DNA of 64,000 nucleotides from Microbulbifer sp. MI-G (GTDB lineage: Bacteria > Pseudomonadota > Gammaproteobacteria > Pseudomonadales > Cellvibrionaceae), in assembly GCF_030440425.1 (NCBI RefSeq), contig NZ_CP098023.1:1353501-1417500 (forward strand), given 5' to 3'. How positions within the stretch are numbered: position 1 is the stretch's first letter; each line of letters starts with the position of its first letter. The position numbers and the translations under genes were made by a program. Shown here piece after piece: positions 1 to 9,073 of this stretch. The notes under the pieces were generated by a model. It ran no database searches. It was not told the DNA's origin and saw only the letters and a program-made list of their open reading frames with translations.

Positions 1-2132
1 ATATCCTGGGTGCGCAGTAACTCACCGACCAAGCGCCGGTTGGCTGCGTGATCATCTACCGCCAGAATCCGCGGCGCCGCCGGCCAGGGCAAAGCGGGTA
101 CGGCCCCGCTACTGGAACGCTGCTGATTTTTTCGTGGCGCAGCTCTTTTTAAGGCGCGCAGCAGGTTCTCGCGGGTAACCGGTTTACCGAGGAAAGTCAG
201 GGTACGGGTGCGTAGCTGCTCATAGCAACGGCGCAACTCGGCCGGGGCTCCCAGCACGATCACCTGGCATTGATAGGCGTCCACAAGAGACTGTACTTGT
301 ACGCTGAAATTGTCGAAGTCGCCCCTGGCGATAGCGGTATCGATAATCACGGCATCGGGCAGTGCGTCGTGCCGCCACATTTGTTCGACTACTGGTTGCA
401 GGGTCTCTGTATCGCTGAGTTCTACGGGCTCCGCCTGCCACTGGCTGAGTAACTGCGCCACCTGGGTACGGGTCAAGGGGTTGGGATCGGCAATCAATAT
501 GCGGCAGCCGGGGCACTGAAACCGCGGAGGTACGCCGCGATTGCGCTCCGGCTGCAGAGACAGCTGTACCCAGCAGTGGCTGCCACCGCTGTCGGTTTCT
601 TCTATACCAGTGCTGCCGCGCATACGCTCGACCAGACTGCGGGCAATGGACATACCGAGGCCATTGGCACTGATTTGCTGGCTGTGCTGTGGCGTTTTGG
701 TATTAAGTATCTGTTGCAGTTCACTGCGGCCCGCTTCATCAATGCGGTTGCCCAGGTCGGTGACGCTGATACGCAAGACCAGCTCCGAATCCTTGCTGCT
801 CACAACGCTGAGCTGTACGGGTATATTGCCGTTTTCTGAACTGCGAATCGCATTGCCTAGCAGATTGGTGAGGATTTGCTTGGTACGCAGTGGATCACCC
901 ACCTGGGTGGCGGGCAATTGGGGGTCAATCAAGGGTACCAGTTCCAGGTGATGTTCATAGGCATAAGGGGCCAGAATTTGCAGGGTTTCCTCCAGCAATT
1001 GTCCCAGGTCCATGGGAATATGGTCGAGCACCAGATTGCCGGACTCAATGCGGGAAAAATCCAGAATATCGTTAATAGTGGTAAGCAGGTTTTCCGATGA
1101 ACGCAAAATAGTCTGCAGGTAGTCCTGCTGCAGCTCGTCGACCTCGGTTTTGAGCAACAGATTGGTAAAGCCGATAATACCGTTGAGCGGCGTGCGGATT
1201 TCATGGCTGGTATTCGCCAAAAAAGTCGATTTGATGCGGCTGGCTTCCTGGGCCCTTTTGCGGGCGAGATCAAGTTCGATATTTTGTTCTTCCATGCTGT
1301 CGAGGGACTGTCGCAGGTCGTCCATGGATTGCAGCAGGTTTGCCTTGTAGTCGCGTTGGTACTTGGCGAGGTTCTCGGCCATGTCATTAATCTGGTTGGT
1401 CAGCTGGGCCACTTCGCGGTTGCCTATTTCGCGGGCGCGGCGATCAAATTCACCGCGCCCAACCGCCTGCAGCACCTGCCCCAATCGGGACAGGCTGAGC
1501 GCGAATCGCTCGGACAGAATGACGGACCAAGCCACAGCCGCCAGAGTGCAGATGATCAGTCCCACGAGTCCGATTAGTAATACCTGGTAAGTACCCACCA
1601 AGAAGTAAGGGCGGTGCAGCTCAATGCTGATCCAGCAGGTAGGGATGTCGCCTTTCAGGGGCTGGAGAATCTGCAGGCTCTCTTCATCTTCGAAGATAAA
1701 TGGCTCGCGCTTTTGCAGGTGCTCGTGAGTAATAGGCGTGGCTGGGCGCGGTCCGACACTGGCGAGCAGTCCCAAGTTGGTATTTGGATTCAGTGGCTGC
1801 TTCTCGCTCGCCTCGGTAGAGTAGATATGTACTGAGCGTACCATATCTTTTTCCAGCATCAGGGCCAAAAGGCTCTTGCGCAGCCATTCCATACGCAGGT
1901 CGGTGGGTTGGCCGCCACTCATCTCGATCAGTTCGGCGAGCTGTTCCGCACTGGCGCGACCGTGGCTGAGCAATAACTGGCGGCGGTCGTGTAACTGCTG
2001 CAATGTAAAGACCAGGGCCAGCGTGATGGCCAGTGCCAGCGCTGGAGCGACGGTAAACCTAAATAGGATTGCGCGCAGCGAACGCAGCGTTGAGGGATCT
2101 GGCGTGGATGGCTTGGCATTGTTTTGGGCCAT
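1..2132 (-). CDS. barA: BarA/GacS-type hybrid sensor histidine kinase (3' end outside the window)
   Basis: Inner-membrane hybrid kinase; family members phosphorylate a GacA/UvrY-type regulator and control the Rsm/Csr small RNAs. About 710 residues are visible; the C-terminus, expected to carry the rest of a receiver and an Hpt domain, runs off the left edge. In order: a membrane segment near residues 20-43, a periplasmic sensor, a second segment near 178-208, a HAMP region, a dimerisation domain with H-box SHEIRTPLNGIIGF near 309, an ATPase domain with NGLGMSIAR, a degenerate receiver-like domain near 545-660, and the beginning of a true receiver (ILAVDDHAANRR). The ATG at 2132 is the first start after an in-frame stop; no clear Shine-Dalgarno is seen. 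The neighbour cysM, transcribed divergently, matches the gacS-cysM arrangement known from Pseudomonas, which supports the call. Confidence 0.9.
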   Translation of the reverse strand, partial: MAQNNAKPSTPDPSTLRSLRAILFRFTVAPALALAITLALVFTLQQLHDRRQLLLSHGRASAEQLAELIEMSGGQPTDLRMEWLRKSLLALMLEKDMVRSVHIYSTEASEKQPLNPNTNLGLLASVGPRPATPITHEHLQKREPFIFEDEESLQILQPLKGDIPTCWISIELHRPYFLVGTYQVLLIGLVGLIICTLAAVAWSVILSERFALSLSRLGQVLQAVGRGEFDRRAREIGNREVAQLTNQINDMAENLAKYQRDYKANLLQSMDDLRQSLDSMEEQNIELDLARKRAQEASRIKSTFLANTSHEIRTPLNGIIGFTNLLLKTEVDELQQDYLQTILRSSENLLTTINDILDFSRIESGNLVLDHIPMDLGQLLEETLQILAPYAYEHHLELVPLIDPQLPATQVGDPLRTKQILTNLLGNAIRSSENGNIPVQLSVVSSKDSELVLRISVTDLGNRIDEAGRSELQQILNTKTPQHSQQISANGLGMSIARSLVERMRGSTGIEETDSGGSHCWVQLSLQPERNRGVPPRFQCPGCRILIADPNPLTRTQVAQLLSQWQAEPVELSDTETLQPVVEQMWRHDALPDAVIIDTAIARGDFDNFSVQVQSLVDAYQCQVIVLGAPAELRRCYEQLRTRTLTFLGKPVTRENLLRALKRAAPRKNQQRSSSGAVPALPWPAAPRILAVDDHAANRRLVGELLRTQD

Positions 2133-2529
2133 GGTAAAAGGAGGCCTTGTGCGATTGTTTTTTCAGATTTTACCTGTATGCATGATTCTATGCACTCCTG
2201 GCTCGAAAGGGAGAGAAAAGATATGGCCCCCTATCATTTAGTTTTGTGCCCGTCGTATCCGCGAATCTTTGTATTTTAACGGTGGTATTAGCGTCTTAAG
2301 TAAGAAAGGGATATTTTTAAAATTCTGTAACCAGCTCCCAAAGACCCAGGGCGTAGTCAGGTCCGCATTGGTTTAAATTTATCGGTCACTGCGTTGTGAA
2401 AATTTTGTACCTGCAGAGACAAGCTTAATAACCCGACTATATAGTCCCCCTACACAGTTGGTATTTAGTGCTGGAAAGATCTTCGGGTACACTGTCGGAC
2501 CGCAATAGTATTCTGGAACTGACTGCACT
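2133..2529. other. Divergent intergenic region between barA and cysM
   Basis: No gene is seen here. The region must hold the promoters of both flanking genes. It contains a perfect 12-base palindrome, GACTATATAGTC, at 2435-2446, about 85 bases upstream of cysM, which could be a regulator site. No convincing -35/-10 pair was found. Confidence 0.5.
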
Positions 2530-3423
2530 ATGGATTACCCCACGATTGCCGACTGTGTAGGCAATACTCCCCTGATTAAGTTACAGCGATTGCCTGGTGA
2601 AACCAGCAATACGATTCTGCTCAAGTTGGAGGGGAATAATCCCGCCGGCTCCGTGAAAGACCGCCCGGCGTTATCCATGATTAACCACGCCGAGACCAGG
2701 GGACGAATTACCCCGGGCGATACACTGATCGAGGCGACCAGTGGCAATACTGGTATTGCCCTGGCGATGGCGGCTGCGGTCAAAGGATACCGCATGATCC
2801 TGATCATGCCCGGCAGCGCTACCACCGAGCGCAAGGCCGCCATGGCTGCCTATGGTGCTGAACTGGTCCTGGTCAGTGCGGAAGCAGGTATGGAGGGTGC
2901 CCGCGATCTGGCTCTTGAGATGCAGGCTGAGGGCAGGGGGCTGGTACTCAATCAATTTGCCAACGATGACAATCCACTTGCCCATTTTGAGGGTACCGGC
3001 CCTGAGATCTGGCAACAGACCCGGGGACAGATCACACACCTTGTCTCTTCCATGGGCACTACGGGAACCATAATGGGTTGTGGTCGCTATTTGAAACAGA
3101 AAAATCCTGAGATTCAGATTATCGGCCTCCAACCGACCGATGGTTCCAGCATCCCCGGCATACGCCGCTGGCCACAGGCATATCTGCCGAGTATTTTCGT
3201 TCCTGAGGCGGTGGATCTGGTGATTGATATGGACCAGCTTGAAGCGGAGGAGATGACCCGAAAGCTGGCCAGAGCCGAGGGGATTTTTTGCGGAGTCTCC
3301 TCCGGTGGAGCTGTTGCCGGAGCCTTGCAACTCTCCGCCCAGGTGGAAAAAGCCACCATTGTCGCTATTGCTTGTGATCGAGGAGATCGTTATCTGTCTT
3401 CGGGCGTGTTTAATCAACCCTGA
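2530..3423 (+). CDS. cysM: Cysteine synthase B (O-acetylserine sulfhydrylase B)
   Basis: PLP-dependent cytosolic enzyme that makes cysteine from O-acetylserine (or phosphoserine in some relatives) and sulfide or thiosulfate. The protein is 297 residues, the usual CysM length. Visible motifs are GNTPLIKL near the N-terminus, the PLP-binding lysine in GSVKDRPA (about residue 43), the substrate loop EATSGNTGIA, a glycine-rich phosphate loop SSMGTTGTIMG, and a C-terminal GVSSGGAVAGA. The long KxPE-type insert of CysK is absent, and GIRRWPQAYLP in the C-terminal half is typical of CysM. It is a single gene, divergent from barA, followed by a strong bidirectional terminator. Confidence 0.95.
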   Translation: MDYPTIADCVGNTPLIKLQRLPGETSNTILLKLEGNNPAGSVKDRPALSMINHAETRGRITPGDTLIEATSGNTGIALAMAAAVKGYRMILIMPGSATTERKAAMAAYGAELVLVSAEAGMEGARDLALEMQAEGRGLVLNQFANDDNPLAHFEGTGPEIWQQTRGQITHLVSSMGTTGTIMGCGRYLKQKNPEIQIIGLQPTDGSSIPGIRRWPQAYLPSIFVPEAVDLVIDMDQLEAEEMTRKLARAEGIFCGVSSGGAVAGALQLSAQVEKATIVAIACDRGDRYLSSGVFNQP

Positions 3424-3576
3424 TTAAACCCGGCAATCAATCAGCTCTGTTAACAATGAGGTGAAAATTTTGAATAAAAAATACCTCAAATGAAAAATTC
3501 CCTGAAGATAATCACTAGTATACTCCAAGAAAATGGGCTTTCAGTAATTTGCTAGGCCGGGTAAATTCTATGAGAA

Positions 3577-3614
3577 GTGGTAAAAACCCCATGTGTAAAT
3601 GGGCTTTTTACCAC
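3577..3614. terminator. Bidirectional terminator between cysM and mmsA
   Basis: A long inverted repeat, with GTGGTAAAAACCCCAT on the left and ATGGGCTTTTTACCAC on the right, pairs at 15 of 16 positions around a six-base loop. The A-run and T-run in the arms let it act on both strands, which suits the convergent genes on either side. Confidence 0.85.
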
Positions 3615-3640
3615 AAAAGTTATAAGGGGCTATATTTTTT

Positions 3641-5152
3641 TCACCCATTACTGGGGAAATTAAACTGAACCCCCTCCCTTTGACTACTCGCTGGCCAACG
3701 CTGGGTAATGGTTTTGCGTTTGGTGTAAAAGCGCACTGAATCCGGCCCGTAAGCGTGCAGGTCGCCAAAAAGGGAGCGCTTCCAGCCGCCAAAACTGTGG
3801 TGGGCAACGGGGACGGGGAGAGGGACATTGATACCGACCATACCCACTTTGATATTGTCGCTGAAGTAGCGGGCTGTTCCACCATCGCGGGTAAACAGGC
3901 AGGTACCGTTGCCGTATGCGTGGGTATTGATAATATCCATCGCTTCCTGCAGGGTGTCTGCACGCATGATACAAAGTACAGGCCCGAATATTTCCTGGCT
4001 GTGTATGGTCATTTTCGGCGTGACGCGGTCGAACAGACAGGCCCCGAGGTAATTGCCGCGCTCATAACCGGGTATTTTCATGCCGCGGCCGTCCACTACC
4101 AATTCCGCACCTTCTTCAATACCGGCGGCGATAAAGCCCTCAACTTTTTTCAGGTGGGCCGGGGTTACCAGGGGGCCCATATCATTCCGGCTATCCATAC
4201 CGTCGCCCACTTGGAGTACGGCGATCTGTTCTGTGAGTTTTGCCACCAGGGCGTCCGCGCACTTATCACCGATGGCAACTGCCACGGAAATGGCCATGCA
4301 GCGCTCGCCACAGGAACCAAAGGCGGCTCCCATCAGCGCAGTCGCGGCGTTATCCAGGTCAGCATCCGGCATGATGACGGCATGGTTCTTGGCCCCGCCA
4401 AAAGCCTGTGCCCGCTTGCCGTGGCCAGTGGCGGTAGAATAGACATATTCTGCAATCGGGGTGGAACCGACAAAGCTAACGGCTTGAACACGCTTGTCGA
4501 TCAACAGGGTATCCACCGCTTCCTTGTCGCCATTTACCACGTTGAGGACGCCTGGCGGGATGCCGGCTTCGATACCGAGTTCGGCGATAAATAATGCGGA
4601 GGAAGGGGTACGTTCTGATGGTTTGAGGACGAAAGTGTTGCCGCAGGCGATGGCCATTGGCCACATCCACAGAGGAACCATGGCAGGGAAGTTAAACGGG
4701 GTAATCCCGGCGCAGACTCCCAGGGGCTGGAGTTCACTCCAGGAGTCGATGGCGGGGCCCACATTCCTGCTGTGTTCCCCTTTGAGCATTTCCGGGGCAG
4801 AGCAGACATATTCGATGTTTTCGATACCGCGCTGCAGTTCACCCATGGCGTCGTTGAAAACTTTGCCGTGTTCTCGGGTAATGTGTTCACAGATGGTATT
4901 GGCATGCTGCTCCAGCAGGGCTTTCAGGCGGTACATGATGCGCACACGCTTGGCAGTGGGCAGGTTGCGCCAAGCGGGATAGGCGGCCTGGGCTGCGGCG
5001 ATGGCCTCTTCGACGGTGGCTTTGCTGGCCAGTGCAACTTTTCCGATGATTGTGTTGGTTGAAGGGTTGGTAACATCCTGCAAGCGTGAACCCGCAGCGG
5101 AGTCGCCGTCAGTATTCAGGGTGCCGTTTATCAGATGGCCAATGACTTTCAT
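3641..5152 (-). CDS. mmsA: Methylmalonate-semialdehyde dehydrogenase (CoA-acylating)
   Basis: NAD-dependent enzyme of valine and thymine degradation (and of inositol degradation for IolA relatives); it converts methylmalonate or malonate semialdehyde with CoA to propionyl- or acetyl-CoA. The 503-residue protein has the aldehyde dehydrogenase fold throughout: ITPFNFPAMVPLWMWP in the cofactor region, FVGSTPIAEYV, the MmsA-type GGAKNHAVIMPDAD, and the catalytic cysteine in FGSCGERCMA. The usual general-base glutamate of other aldehyde dehydrogenases is replaced in this subfamily, consistent with CoA use. The C-terminal tail (SQREGVQFNFPSNG) is typical. It stands alone: no mmsB or acyl-CoA dehydrogenase lies next to it, so the rest of the pathway must be elsewhere. 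Confidence 0.95.
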   Translation of the reverse strand: MKVIGHLINGTLNTDGDSAAGSRLQDVTNPSTNTIIGKVALASKATVEEAIAAAQAAYPAWRNLPTAKRVRIMYRLKALLEQHANTICEHITREHGKVFNDAMGELQRGIENIEYVCSAPEMLKGEHSRNVGPAIDSWSELQPLGVCAGITPFNFPAMVPLWMWPMAIACGNTFVLKPSERTPSSALFIAELGIEAGIPPGVLNVVNGDKEAVDTLLIDKRVQAVSFVGSTPIAEYVYSTATGHGKRAQAFGGAKNHAVIMPDADLDNAATALMGAAFGSCGERCMAISVAVAIGDKCADALVAKLTEQIAVLQVGDGMDSRNDMGPLVTPAHLKKVEGFIAAGIEEGAELVVDGRGMKIPGYERGNYLGACLFDRVTPKMTIHSQEIFGPVLCIMRADTLQEAMDIINTHAYGNGTCLFTRDGGTARYFSDNIKVGMVGINVPLPVPVAHHSFGGWKRSLFGDLHAYGPDSVRFYTKRKTITQRWPASSQREGVQFNFPSNG

Positions 5153-5253
5153 GGTTTTGTCTCACTGGGGAAGGATGGGGGATTTTCAGCTCTTCTCGCC
5201 TTTTTAACACAGGTGTGCCCGAGGGGGGAAAGCGTTGTGGGTTGGTTTTGGTG

Positions 5254-7056
5254 TTAGCGCTTGGGAAAATCCCTCAGTACTGCAAGGAAAGCGTCGCCAA
5301 AGCGGGCCAGCTTGCTGTCACCAACCCCCGAAACGGCCAGTAATGCACTGCGGGTTTGCGGGTGTGCCTTTACCATGCCGCGCAGGGTGGCATCGTGAAA
5401 GACCACATAGGGCGGTACGCCGCGTTCCTCCGCCAGTGCCTTGCGGCAGTTGCGCAGGGCCTGCCAGAGCGGCTGGTCCTCACAGGTCAGGCCTTCCGGG
5501 GCCGCAGGATCGCGGGAGACGGATCGAGAGGTTTTTGCCGGCAGCCTGCGCAGTTGCAGTGACACCTCCCCGCGCAACAGCGGGCGGCAAAGTTCTGTCA
5601 GCATGAGGCTCTGAAACTCGCCAGTCACCTCCAGGTAGCCGCGCACGATTAATTGTCGCATCAGAGCCCGCCACTCGCTACTGGCAAGGTCTTTGCCAAT
5701 ACCGTAGGTAGAGAGTTGCTGGTGTTCGAATCTACGCACTTTCTCGTTCCCGGAGCCGCGCAGCACATCGATCACATGGGTGGCACCGAAGCGCTGGCCG
5801 GTGCGGTAGACGCATGACAGCAGTTTGATGGCGGCCTCGCTGGCATCCCAGGTGGCAGGGGGCTCCAGGCAGGTATCACAGTTGCCGCAGGGGCGATCCA
5901 GAGTTTCGGCGAAGTAGTGCAACAGGGCCTGTCGGCGGCAGCTGGTGATTTCACACAGACCCAGCATGGCATTAAGGCGCCCGCGTTCGTGGCGCTTGTA
6001 CTCCTCGCTGCCCTCGGAAGCTTCAACCATCTGAGCCAGCTTGACCACATCTTCCAAGCCGTAGAGCAGCAGTGCCACCGAGGATTCACCGTCGCGACCT
6101 GCGCGACCGGTCTCCTGGTAGTAGGCCTCGATACTTTTGGGCAGATCCAGGTGCACTACAAAGCGCACGTCGGGTTTGTCGATACCCATGCCGAAGGCGA
6201 TGGTGGCTACAATCATGACACCCTCCTCGCGCAGGAAGCGGCGCTGGTGTTCAGCACGGGTTGCGGTGGGCAGACCCGCGTGGTAGGGCAGAGCGCTGTA
6301 TCCCTGTTGGCTCAGCCATTCGGCGGTATTTTCCACTTTAGCGCGGGACAGGCAATAAATAATGCCTGCACTTCCTTTCTGAGTGCCGCGCAGGAACTGC
6401 AGCAGCTGGCGACGCTGGTTGCCCTTGGGTTCGATTCGGTAGCGGATATTGGGACGATCAAAGCTGCTGACAAAATGCCGGGCGGTCTCCAGATTGAGTC
6501 TCCGGGCAATTTCTGCGCGGGTGCGCTGGTCCGCGGTAGCGGTCAATGCAATACGCGGCACGTCGGGAAACTGTTCGTGGAGGCAATTCAACTGCAGGTA
6601 GTCGGCGCGAAAGTCATGCCCCCACTGGGACACGCAGTGGGCCTCATCAATGGCGAACAGCGACAGTTTGACTCGCTGCAGGAGTGAAAGCGTGTGAGGC
6701 TGTAACAACCGTTCCGGTGCCAGGTACAGCAGATCCAGGGCATCGTGAAGCAGTTGACTCTCAATGGCCAGCGTTTCCTCATAGGACACGGAAGAGTTCA
6801 GAAAGGCGGCGCGGATGCCGGCTTCCTGCAATGCTTCCACCTGGTCCTGCATCAGGGCGATCAGGGGAGAGACCACCACGCCACAACCGGATCTGGCCAG
6901 CGCGGGTATCTGGTAGCACAGGGACTTGCCCCCACCGGTGGGCATAAGCACCAGAGCGTCGTTGCCAGCCATCAGGGTGTCGATCACCGCGGCCTGGGGA
7001 TCGCGGAAATGCGCATAGCCAAAGATGTGCTCGAGAATCTGCTGAGGGGATTGCAT
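5254..7056 (-). CDS. recQ: ATP-dependent DNA helicase RecQ
   Basis: 3'-5' superfamily 2 helicase acting in recombination and in repair of gaps and stalled forks. The 600-residue protein has all RecQ parts in order: Walker A in [14 protein letters not shown] (about residue 40-53), the DEAH box in [19 protein letters not shown], helicase C motifs ending in [10 protein letters not shown], the zinc-binding cysteines ([10 protein letters not shown] and CGNCDTC), a winged helix, and a C-terminal HRDC domain ([25 protein letters not shown] segment near 560-590). The start ATG at 7056 matches the family N-terminus ([15 protein letters not shown]). It is divergent from a small possible lipoprotein gene and downstream of nothing obvious, so it is probably monocistronic. 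Confidence 0.96.
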   Translation of the reverse strand: MQSPQQILEHIFGYAHFRDPQAAVIDTLMAGNDALVLMPTGGGKSLCYQIPALARSGCGVVVSPLIALMQDQVEALQEAGIRAAFLNSSVSYEETLAIESQLLHDALDLLYLAPERLLQPHTLSLLQRVKLSLFAIDEAHCVSQWGHDFRADYLQLNCLHEQFPDVPRIALTATADQRTRAEIARRLNLETARHFVSSFDRPNIRYRIEPKGNQRRQLLQFLRGTQKGSAGIIYCLSRAKVENTAEWLSQQGYSALPYHAGLPTATRAEHQRRFLREEGVMIVATIAFGMGIDKPDVRFVVHLDLPKSIEAYYQETGRAGRDGESSVALLLYGLEDVVKLAQMVEASEGSEEYKRHERGRLNAMLGLCEITSCRRQALLHYFAETLDRPCGNCDTCLEPPATWDASEAAIKLLSCVYRTGQRFGATHVIDVLRGSGNEKVRRFEHQQLSTYGIGKDLASSEWRALMRQLIVRGYLEVTGEFQSLMLTELCRPLLRGEVSLQLRRLPAKTSRSVSRDPAAPEGLTCEDQPLWQALRNCRKALAEERGVPPYVVFHDATLRGMVKAHPQTRSALLAVSGVGDSKLARFGDAFLAVLRDFPKR

Positions 7057-7149
7057 GGCGGCGGAGTATACCCTGCGCCAGGTTTTTGTGCGGTGGGTTT
7101 ATCGGCCGATTTTTCCTTGAAATAGGATGCAATTGACAGATTTTGTTTT

Positions 7150-7173
7150 GTGACAAGAGTCACGGGTTATAAT
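7150..7173 (+). promoter_or_regulatory. Probable -10 element with inverted repeat upstream of the small lipoprotein gene
   Basis: A perfect TATAAT lies at 7168-7173, about 37 bases before the gene at 7210. Just upstream, GTGAC at 7150-7154 and GTCAC at 7159-7163 form an inverted repeat across the promoter spacer, a place where a repressor could sit. No good -35 is visible, so the promoter may need an activator. Confidence 0.45.
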
Positions 7174-7209
7174 CGCAGGCCATCACAGCAATTGGCTAAG
7201 GGTAGGGCT

Positions 7210-7641
7210 ATGCGCACTTTGCTTTTGTTATTGATGTTGTGGTCGGTGGTTCTGGTTGGGCCGCTGGGCTGTACTTCCGGGGTGCCGCGCCATTTTGCAC
7301 AATCTCTTGCGGCGGATACCCACCTGGGCTGGCGCTCTGCGCCGGAAAATCAGCTGGCACTTTCCCTGGCCACCGCCACGGGTGTGGCCCAGGTTGAGCT
7401 GCATCCGCTGCCGGACCAATTTACCCTTGTCACGCTTGAGCTTCCGGGGATGCGCAGGGTGGAGGCGGTTCAGTGGCAGGGTGACTCGGGTCAGTCCACC
7501 ACGCTATACGATGGAGAGGACGGATTGGAGGGGGTCAGCTTGCAAAAACGTGGTCACGGTTTTCGCCTGCAGTTACAGCTCTCTGCAATGTACTATCTCT
7601 GTGATGGTGGTGTGCTGACGGTTATTGGTCAGAGGCGCTGA
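7210..7641 (+). CDS. Small exported protein, possible lipoprotein, function unknown
   Basis: I do not recognise a family. The 143-residue product starts with a clear export signal (MRTLLLLLMLWSVVLVGPLGC); the cysteine at residue 21 follows Leu-Gly, so lipid attachment is plausible although the residue at -3 is proline rather than leucine. The rest is a polar domain without further membrane segments, probably periplasmic. The ATG at 7210 is preferred over an in-frame ATG 60 bases upstream because the upstream start would bury the signal peptide behind 20 polar residues and overlap the -10 element. The gene converges with the cyclotransferase and overlaps its 3' end by 20 bases. Confidence 0.6.
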   Translation: MRTLLLLLMLWSVVLVGPLGCTSGVPRHFAQSLAADTHLGWRSAPENQLALSLATATGVAQVELHPLPDQFTLVTLELPGMRRVEAVQWQGDSGQSTTLYDGEDGLEGVSLQKRGHGFRLQLQLSAMYYLCDGGVLTVIGQRR

Positions 7642-8446
7642 TTGCCGGCTTGGGATTTGCTGCCTTGTTGAAACCAAGCCCCTGGGGACGAATCAGAAAA
7701 AGTTGTCGCCAGTATTTTCCGGTTACCCAGAGCCCGTTGCGGGCTTTGTCCCAGGCGATACCATTGGCCACCGCATCGGGATGATTGCGTACCTCCGGTA
7801 TCAGGTCGTGCAGATCGACGACGCCGCGTACTTCACCGCTGTTGGGGTCGATGGCAATAATGCGGCTGTCCTGCCAGATATTGGCCCAGATCAGGCCTTC
7901 GGCAAATTCCAGTTCATTGAGATTGGACCAGTGCTCACTACCGCCTTTTACCGCCAGGTGACGCAATACCGCGAAGGTGTCCGGGTCGCGGAAGGCCAGT
8001 GCACCGCTGCCGTTACTCATGATCAGGTGTGTACCGTCGTGGGTGAGGCCCCAGCCCTCACCGCTGTAACGTTTGATCTCCAAGGGCTGAAGGTCCCGGG
8101 CTCGATAGATATGCACCTCGCCGGCCCTGTAGGTCAGCAGATAGAGCTTGTTCCCGAGTACCGTGAGGCCCTCGGCGAAGAGTTCACCCGCCAGCCATTT
8201 GCGCCTTACCGGGTTGGCGCCGGGATCGGTATACTCTGCCAGCCAGGAACGGCGATAGAGTCCGCTGCTCTCCCACCAGCGCTGGCCGTCGAAGTAAAGC
8301 CCTTGGGTAAAATGGTCCCCATTGCGTTGGCGCTGCTCCAGAACGGTATAGGGGGTGACCGGAAGTTGTGCCTGCGCGGTGGCTGCAAACAGCAACAGCG
8401 CGGACACTCGGGGCAGTGTCCATCTGAGAGTGAGAAATCGGTACAT
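7622..8446 (-). CDS. Glutaminyl-peptide cyclotransferase (glutamine cyclotransferase, beta-propeller type)
   Basis: Exported enzyme that cyclises N-terminal glutamine to pyroglutamate with release of ammonia; bacterial members are five-bladed propellers. The 274-residue protein has a signal peptide (MYRFLTLRW... cut after AATAQA near residue 26) and the family features: FTQGLYFDG near the N-terminus, SSGLYRRSWL, FAEGLTVLGNKLYLLTYR, GEGWGLTHDG, LNELEFAEGLIWANIWQ, and a C-terminal NGIAWDKARNGLWVTGKYW. Longer reading upstream would run through the divergent DUF502 gene, so the ATG at 8446 was chosen. The start codons of the two divergent genes are only nine bases apart, so their promoters must lie inside each other's coding sequence or the regulation is shared. 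Confidence 0.88.
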   Translation of the reverse strand: MYRFLTLRWTLPRVSALLLFAATAQAQLPVTPYTVLEQRQRNGDHFTQGLYFDGQRWWESSGLYRRSWLAEYTDPGANPVRRKWLAGELFAEGLTVLGNKLYLLTYRAGEVHIYRARDLQPLEIKRYSGEGWGLTHDGTHLIMSNGSGALAFRDPDTFAVLRHLAVKGGSEHWSNLNELEFAEGLIWANIWQDSRIIAIDPNSGEVRGVVDLHDLIPEVRNHPDAVANGIAWDKARNGLWVTGKYWRQLFLIRPQGLGFNKAANPKPAISASDQ

Positions 8447-8455
8447 CAATAACCT

Positions 8456-9073
8456 ATGACCAGAGTAAAAACCTTTGTTTCGTTGACCCTGCTGGGCGGT
8501 CTGGCGGTCGTGCTGCCCATTGCCATTTTTGCGCTGCTTTTCCAGTGGCTGTTTGGTCAAATCAGTGAAATTGTGGCACCGGCCGTTATCTGGCTGGAGG
8601 CCCACACCGAATTTAAGGATACCCTCGCACGGCTTGTGGTGATAGCGCTGATTTTGGGCGGTTGTTTCCTGATAGGTCTGCTGGTGAAAACCAGTATTGG
8701 CCACTGGTTGCACCGGCATGTGGACCACTGGCTGGGGCGCCTGGCACCGGGTTACAGCACCATCAGGGAGTTGGTGACGCAGTTTATTGGCGGTGGTGGC
8801 GAGGGTGTGCTGTCCGGGCCGGTTGCACGGGTGCGTATTCACGGGGTCCACAATCCCCTGTCGGTCACCGCCATCGTGACATCCCAACACGCCAGTGGGG
8901 ATATGACTGTCTATGTGCCCACAGCACCTGTTCCCACTTCGGGCTTTGTCTTCCACGTGCCTGCTGACTGTGTGGAGATACTGCCGGGTGTGTCTGTGGA
9001 GAGGGCAATGAAAACAATTGTGGCCTGTGGCGCCGGCAGTGCCAGCCTGTTGGCGCCGGTACCCAAGACCTGA
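8456..9073 (+). CDS. DUF502 family membrane protein
   Basis: Function unknown for the family. The 205-residue protein opens with two hydrophobic segments, residues about 8-32 (LTLLGGLAVVLPIAIFALLF) and 58-80 (ARLVVIALILGGCFLIGLLV), followed by a soluble domain with the DUF502 signatures YSTIRELVTQF, a VARVRIHG strand, VYVPTAPVPTSGFVFHVPADCV and a C-terminal SVERAMKTIVACG. This is the layout of a small inner-membrane protein with a cytosolic or periplasmic C-terminal domain. It abuts mnmC tail to tail with no base between the two stop codons, and no terminator is visible between them. Confidence 0.88.
   Translation: MTRVKTFVSLTLLGGLAVVLPIAIFALLFQWLFGQISEIVAPAVIWLEAHTEFKDTLARLVVIALILGGCFLIGLLVKTSIGHWLHRHVDHWLGRLAPGYSTIRELVTQFIGGGGEGVLSGPVARVRIHGVHNPLSVTAIVTSQHASGDMTVYVPTAPVPTSGFVFHVPADCVEILPGVSVERAMKTIVACGAGSASLLAPVPKT

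Noticed and set aside
3755..4594. Long plus-strand open frame inside mmsA
   Set aside because: Antisense shadow of a clear gene, with no ribosome site or family likeness.
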